In this document: in pieces, positions 5,913 through 8,967 of the stretch | How positions within the stretch are numbered: position 1 is the stretch's first letter | Layout of the letters: each line of letters begins with the position of its first letter | Assembly: GCA_937950415.1 (NCBI GenBank) | Contig: CALFDL010000096.1 | Coordinates: forward strand, 1-8,967 | Length of the DNA: 8,967 nucleotides | Source of the DNA: an uncultured Collinsella sp. | Lineage (GTDB): Bacteria; Actinomycetota; Coriobacteriia; Coriobacteriales; Coriobacteriaceae | Direction: 5' to 3' | Notes under the pieces: generated by a model | Told to the model about the DNA's origin: nothing | Database searches by the model: none | What the model saw: the letters and a program-made list of their open reading frames with translations, nothing else | Translations under genes and position numbers: made by a program

Positions 5913-5941
5913 TTGGGACGTGCCGAGCACTGGGGTATCAT
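5913..5941 (+). promoter_or_regulatory. Probable promoter of the tmk-holB-ricT operon
   Basis: TTGGGA (5913-5918, four of six bases of TTGACA) is separated by exactly 17 nt from TATCAT (5936-5941, five of six bases of TATAAT). Transcription would begin near 5948, leaving a leader of roughly 45 nt before the tmk ATG. The -35 hexamer overlaps a fragment of the palindromic repeat core (GGGACGTGCC). Confidence 0.55.
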
Positions 5942-5993
5942 GGCTTGGTTGATATATCTGCATTTACGCGCCTTGTAGGAAGGGGCTGCGCCC

Positions 5994-6677
5994 ATGGCTT
6001 TTGAGCCCGCTCAACATAGCTTTATCACGCTCGAGGGCGTCGATGGCGCTGGCAAGTCCACGCAGGCGCGCCTGCTGGCCCGCGCGCTTGACCTTGCCGG
6101 TTACCAGGTCGTGGCCCTGCGCGAGCCGGGTGGCACCGCCATCAGCGAGAAGATTCGTGCCCTGCTGCTCGATTCCGCCAACACGGCAATGGGCGATACT
6201 TGCGAGCTGTTGCTCTACGAGGCCGCGCGCGCCCAGCTAGTGCACGAGGTTATCGCGCCTGCCCTCGCGGCCGGCAAGGTGGTCCTGTGCGATCGCTTCT
6301 ACGATTCCACGACCTGCTACCAGGCGTTTGCCGACGGCCTCGATCGCCAGATAGTGCGCGACGCCAACAACCTGGCCGTCGCGGGTACGCACCCGGCGCT
6401 CACACTCGTTTATCACATCACGCCCGAGCAGGCGGCGCTGCGCATGGCAGCCCGTGGCGCGGCAGATCGCATGGAGGCTAAGGGTATGGCCTTCCAAGAG
6501 CGTGTCTACCAGGGTTTTTGCGCAATTGCCGCCGAGGAGCCAAACCGCGTAAAGCTCATCGACGCCACTGCGACCGTCGAGGAAGTCTTCGAGAAGACGG
6601 TTGAGCAGGTTCGCGTCTACGGCCTCGACATTTCCCAGGACGCCGTCACCGCCGCGCTTGCCAAGGGGGCCGAGTAA
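5994..6677 (+). CDS. tmk: Thymidylate (dTMP) kinase
   Basis: The enzyme phosphorylates dTMP to dTDP with ATP, an essential cytoplasmic step in dTTP supply. The 227 residues are slightly longer than the usual 205-215. Motifs are the P-loop GVDGAGKST (15-23), LREPGGT (42-48), which binds substrate, DRFYDSTTCYQ (100-110), the DR(Y/F) and base-binding region where many homologues read DR(F/Y)xDSxxAYQG, and a lid segment AARGAADRMEAKG (152-164). The ATG at 5994 is preceded by AGGAAGGGG (5977-5985). An extra N-terminal FEPAQHS and a C-terminal stretch after about residue 205 account for the added length. It is the first gene of a tight unit with holB and a ricT-like gene, the order known from Bacillus with additional genes between. 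Confidence 0.95.
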   Translation: MAFEPAQHSFITLEGVDGAGKSTQARLLARALDLAGYQVVALREPGGTAISEKIRALLLDSANTAMGDTCELLLYEAARAQLVHEVIAPALAAGKVVLCDRFYDSTTCYQAFADGLDRQIVRDANNLAVAGTHPALTLVYHITPEQAALRMAARGAADRMEAKGMAFQERVYQGFCAIAAEEPNRVKLIDATATVEEVFEKTVEQVRVYGLDISQDAVTAALAKGAE

Positions 6678-6678
6678 C

Positions 6679-7806
6679 ATGGCCCCCGCTCAGGCAAGTC
6701 TGCTGGCCAAGCTCAACACCCAAGAGCGCGTGCGCGACTTTTTGACCAATGCCGTCGCCAGCGGTCGTGCATCGCACGCCTACCTGTTTTTGGGCGCGCC
6801 CGGCGCGGGCAAGCTCGACGCCGCGTGGGCGCTCGCTCAGGCCTTCCTGTGCGAGCAGGATGGCTGCGGCTCATGCGATAGCTGTGTGCGCGTCGCCCGC
6901 CATACGCACCCCGACGTGCACTATTACACGCCCGAGAGCGCCACGGGCTACCTCATCGCCCAGACCCGCGAGCTGCTCGACGACGTGCCTCTGGCGCCCA
7001 TCCGTGCCAAGGCCAAGGTCTACATCATCGACCGTGCCGAGCAGCTGCGCGCCAACACCGCCAACGCACTACTCAAGACACTCGAGGAGCCGCCCGAGGG
7101 CGTTATGTTCATCTTGCTGGGCACCTCGGCAGACGTGATGCTGCCCACCATCGTGAGCCGCTGCCAGTGCGTGCCGTTTCGGCTGGTGTCGCCCGCCGTC
7201 GCCGCGCAGGCCGTGAGCCGCGCCACCGGTCAGGACCCTGTGCGTTGCCGCATGGCCGTCGCCGTAGCGGGAAGCCCCACGCGCGGCATCGAGTTCCTTA
7301 AGAGTGCCGAGCGCCAGGATGCCCGCCGTCAGATGGTTCGCGCCGTCGACTCGCTCATCGCTGCCGATGAGGCCGATGTACTTAGTCGTGCCAAGTCGCT
7401 CATTGTCGCCGTCAAGGCACCGCTCGCCGAGGTCAAGTCCACGCAGGAAAAGGTGCTCGAGCAAAACGCCGATTACCTGTCGCGTGGAGCATTGAAGCAG
7501 CTTGAGGACCGCAACAAGCGCGAACTCAACGCGCGCGAGCGTTCGGGTATCATGGAAGCGCTGGCGAGCGCGCGGACGCTCATGCGCGACGTGCTGCTGA
7601 CGCTTCAGGACGAGGCGGCCGACGTGGTGAACGAAGACGTGCGCGACACGATCGGTCGGCTTGCCGCTGCGACCAATGTTGCGGGTGCCACCCAGGCGCT
7701 CGAGGCGGTCGCGACCGCCGAGCGCAACATCGCCAGAAACGTTACTCCCCAGCTGGCCATCGAGGTCATGCTGTTCGATATCAGGAAGGCACTGAAATGC
7801 CGTTAG
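6679..7806 (+). CDS. holB: DNA polymerase III delta prime subunit (clamp-loader AAA+ protein)
   Basis: Delta prime is the rigid partner in the clamp loader that places the beta sliding clamp on primed DNA. The 375-residue protein shows the AAA+ core: a P-loop-like FLGAPGAGKLD (37-47), a four-cysteine zinc module C58/C63/C66/C69, the Walker-B-like VYIIDRAEQL (114-123), ANALLKTLEEPPEG (128-141) and IVSRCQ (158-163), the SRC sensor/arginine-finger motif. The Walker A position after GK is Leu rather than Thr or Ser, consistent with a subunit that need not hydrolyse ATP, as in E. coli delta prime. The C-terminal half (about 205-375) is helical and divergent. The ATG at 6679 lies one base after the tmk stop, with AAGGGGG (6663-6669) as ribosome site inside tmk; longer in-frame starts within tmk are not needed. 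The stop overlaps the next gene by 10 nt. A DnaX-like reading is unlikely because of the degenerate P-loop and short length. Confidence 0.92.
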   Translation: MAPAQASLLAKLNTQERVRDFLTNAVASGRASHAYLFLGAPGAGKLDAAWALAQAFLCEQDGCGSCDSCVRVARHTHPDVHYYTPESATGYLIAQTRELLDDVPLAPIRAKAKVYIIDRAEQLRANTANALLKTLEEPPEGVMFILLGTSADVMLPTIVSRCQCVPFRLVSPAVAAQAVSRATGQDPVRCRMAVAVAGSPTRGIEFLKSAERQDARRQMVRAVDSLIAADEADVLSRAKSLIVAVKAPLAEVKSTQEKVLEQNADYLSRGALKQLEDRNKRELNARERSGIMEALASARTLMRDVLLTLQDEAADVVNEDVRDTIGRLAAATNVAGATQALEAVATAERNIARNVTPQLAIEVMLFDIRKALKCR

Positions 7807-8967
7807 TCGTACCCGTTAAGTTTACCTACGCCTCGCGCGACCTGTGGTTTGACCCGCAGGACCTGGATATCCTCGAGGCCGATTATGCCATTTGCTCCAC
7901 CGAGCGCGGAACCGAGATCGGCTTGGTCACGGCCGATCCCTTCGAGGTGCCGCAAGAAGAGATCGGTCAGCCGCTCAAGCCCGTGCTGCGCGTGGCGAGC
8001 GACATCGACCTGCAGCTTGCCGATGACCTGGCCATCCAGGGCGACGAGGCGATGGTCGATTTCCGCCGTCTGGTCAAAGAGCTCGACCTCGAGATGAAGC
8101 CGGTCGGCGTCGAGTACCTGTTTGGCGGCGAGAAGGCCGTGTTCTACTTTGCGGCCGAGGAGCGCGTCGATTTTCGTCAGCTCGTCAAGGACCTGTCCTC
8201 GACGCTGCACATTCGCGTTGACATGCGCCAGATCGGCGTGCGCGACGAGACTCGCCTGGTGGGCGGCTATGCCCAGTGCGGCCAGGAGCTCTGTTGCACG
8301 CGCTTTGGCGGACAGTTTGAGCCCGTCTCGATCCGCATGGCAAAAGAGCAGGACCTGCCGCTCAATTCCTCCAAGATCAGCGGCGTGTGCGGCCGCCTGA
8401 TGTGCTGCCTGCGCTACGAGTTCGAGGCCTACAAGGACTTTAAGAGCCGCGCGCCCAAAAAGAAGACGCTCATCGATACGCCGCTCGGCAAGGCGCGTAT
8501 TCAGGAATATGACACGCCGCGTGAGCAGCTGGTGCTGCGCCTGGAGAACGGCAAAGTCTTTAAGGTCAACCTGGCCGATATGACGTGCTCGGAGGGTTGC
8601 AAAAAGAAGGCCGCCGAGCAGGGCTGCAACTGCCGCCCCGACTGCGTGACGCGCGACGTGCTCGAGCGCATCGAGTCGCCCGAGATGCGCCTGGCGCTCA
8701 TGGAACTCGACCGCGAGAACGGCGTCGACGTGGGCGATGGCCTGTCGAGCGCCGACCGTCTTGCCGGCACGTCGATGCCCAAGCGCCGTCGTCGCGATGC
8801 TGAATCCGATGCTCGCGCCGGTCAGAGCCAGGGCGAGGGTCGTGGCCGCGGAAAGGGCCGTGGCAATGCCGCAACGCCTGAGGCCGAGGAGGCCGCCGGT
8901 GGCCGTCGTCGTCGCAAGCGCGCGGGCTCGGGCGATGTCGGCGAGGCTGCAGCTGCAGGCAAGAACT
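7797..8967 (+). CDS. ricT: PSP1 / RicT (YaaT)-family protein, 3' end outside the window
   Basis: The frame opens at ATG 7797, overlaps the end of holB by 10 nt, has AGGAAGG (7783-7789) 7 nt upstream, and is still open at the window edge after 390 codons. The family is named for the yeast PSP1 C-terminal domain. In Bacillus subtilis YaaT (RicT) forms a complex with YlbF and YmcA that binds iron-sulfur clusters and steers RNase Y mRNA processing. Visible hallmarks are the PSP1 region (about 45-150), YAQCGQELCC (C161, C166, C167) and SGVCGRLMCCLRYE (C198, C203, C204). Beyond these lies a second cluster, C264/C268/C277/C279/C283, in a Lys-rich segment, and from about 328 a tail rich in Arg and Gly (PKRRRRD, GRGRGKGRG, GGRRRRKRA) that looks disordered and nucleic-acid binding. 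The position after holB matches Bacillus holB-yaaT. The RicT assignment is strong at family level; a partner complex in this organism is inferred. The true C-terminus is not visible. Confidence 0.88.
   Translation, partial: MPLVVPVKFTYASRDLWFDPQDLDILEADYAICSTERGTEIGLVTADPFEVPQEEIGQPLKPVLRVASDIDLQLADDLAIQGDEAMVDFRRLVKELDLEMKPVGVEYLFGGEKAVFYFAAEERVDFRQLVKDLSSTLHIRVDMRQIGVRDETRLVGGYAQCGQELCCTRFGGQFEPVSIRMAKEQDLPLNSSKISGVCGRLMCCLRYEFEAYKDFKSRAPKKKTLIDTPLGKARIQEYDTPREQLVLRLENGKVFKVNLADMTCSEGCKKKAAEQGCNCRPDCVTRDVLERIESPEMRLALMELDRENGVDVGDGLSSADRLAGTSMPKRRRRDAESDARAGQSQGEGRGRGKGRGNAATPEAEEAAGGRRRRKRAGSGDVGEAAAAGKN

Noticed and set aside
5942..5993. A riboswitch or structured leader before tmk.
   Set aside because: The predicted leader is only about 45 nt and shows no conserved aptamer-like features.
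6601..6678. GTG start for holB inside tmk, adding 26 residues.
   Set aside because: The added residues are low-complexity and unlike delta prime N-termini; the ATG at 6679 has a ribosome site and the usual one-base spacing from the tmk stop.

Overview
The window is about 9 kb of high-GC, densely coding bacterial DNA. Codon choice (strong G/C third positions), gene content and gene order suggest a Coriobacteriia-type actinobacterium, most likely Collinsella or a close relative. That placement is inference; there is no rRNA or other direct marker here. No CRISPR array, tRNA, rRNA, transposase or phage gene was seen.

Left block (1-4728, + strand): the last codons of a gene that is probably tatA/tatB, then tatC, hypA, hypB and topA. 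All read the same way with short gaps or one-base contact, and the block ends at a strong, symmetrical intrinsic terminator (4691-4728). TatC is the twin-arginine export channel component. HypA and HypB insert nickel into [NiFe] hydrogenases, some of which leave the cell by the Tat route, so the neighbourhood makes functional sense although no hydrogenase gene is in view. The topoisomerase has motifs I associate with the archaeal-type topoisomerase I family, four zinc ribbons, and a long Lys/Thr/Ala tail typical of actinobacterial TopA proteins.

Middle block (4729-5993): one minus-strand gene encodes a membrane-anchored protein with an N-terminal zinc ribbon, a Pro/Gln-rich linker, one membrane helix, a run of aspartates and an acidic helical C-terminal domain. 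I do not recognise its function. It converges on topA and shares its terminator. Related palindromic elements built on a GGACGTTC core lie on both sides of it, one at its stop codon and one in the divergent promoter region. These look like members of a dispersed intergenic repeat family and are the least explained part of the window.

Right block (5913-8967, + strand): a probable promoter followed by tmk (dTMP kinase), holB (DNA polymerase III delta prime subunit) and a PSP1/RicT-family gene that runs off the window. Spacing is tight (1-nt gap, then 10-nt overlap), which implies translational coupling. The same set, with extra genes in between, occurs in Bacillus (tmk...holB-yaaT), so this is a conserved replication and RNA-processing neighbourhood.

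Most of the window is ordinary housekeeping. The points worth a second look are the paired palindromic repeats, the archaeal-like TopA with a basic tail, the unidentified zinc-ribbon membrane protein, and the extra cysteine cluster plus Arg/Gly-rich tail of the RicT-like protein.
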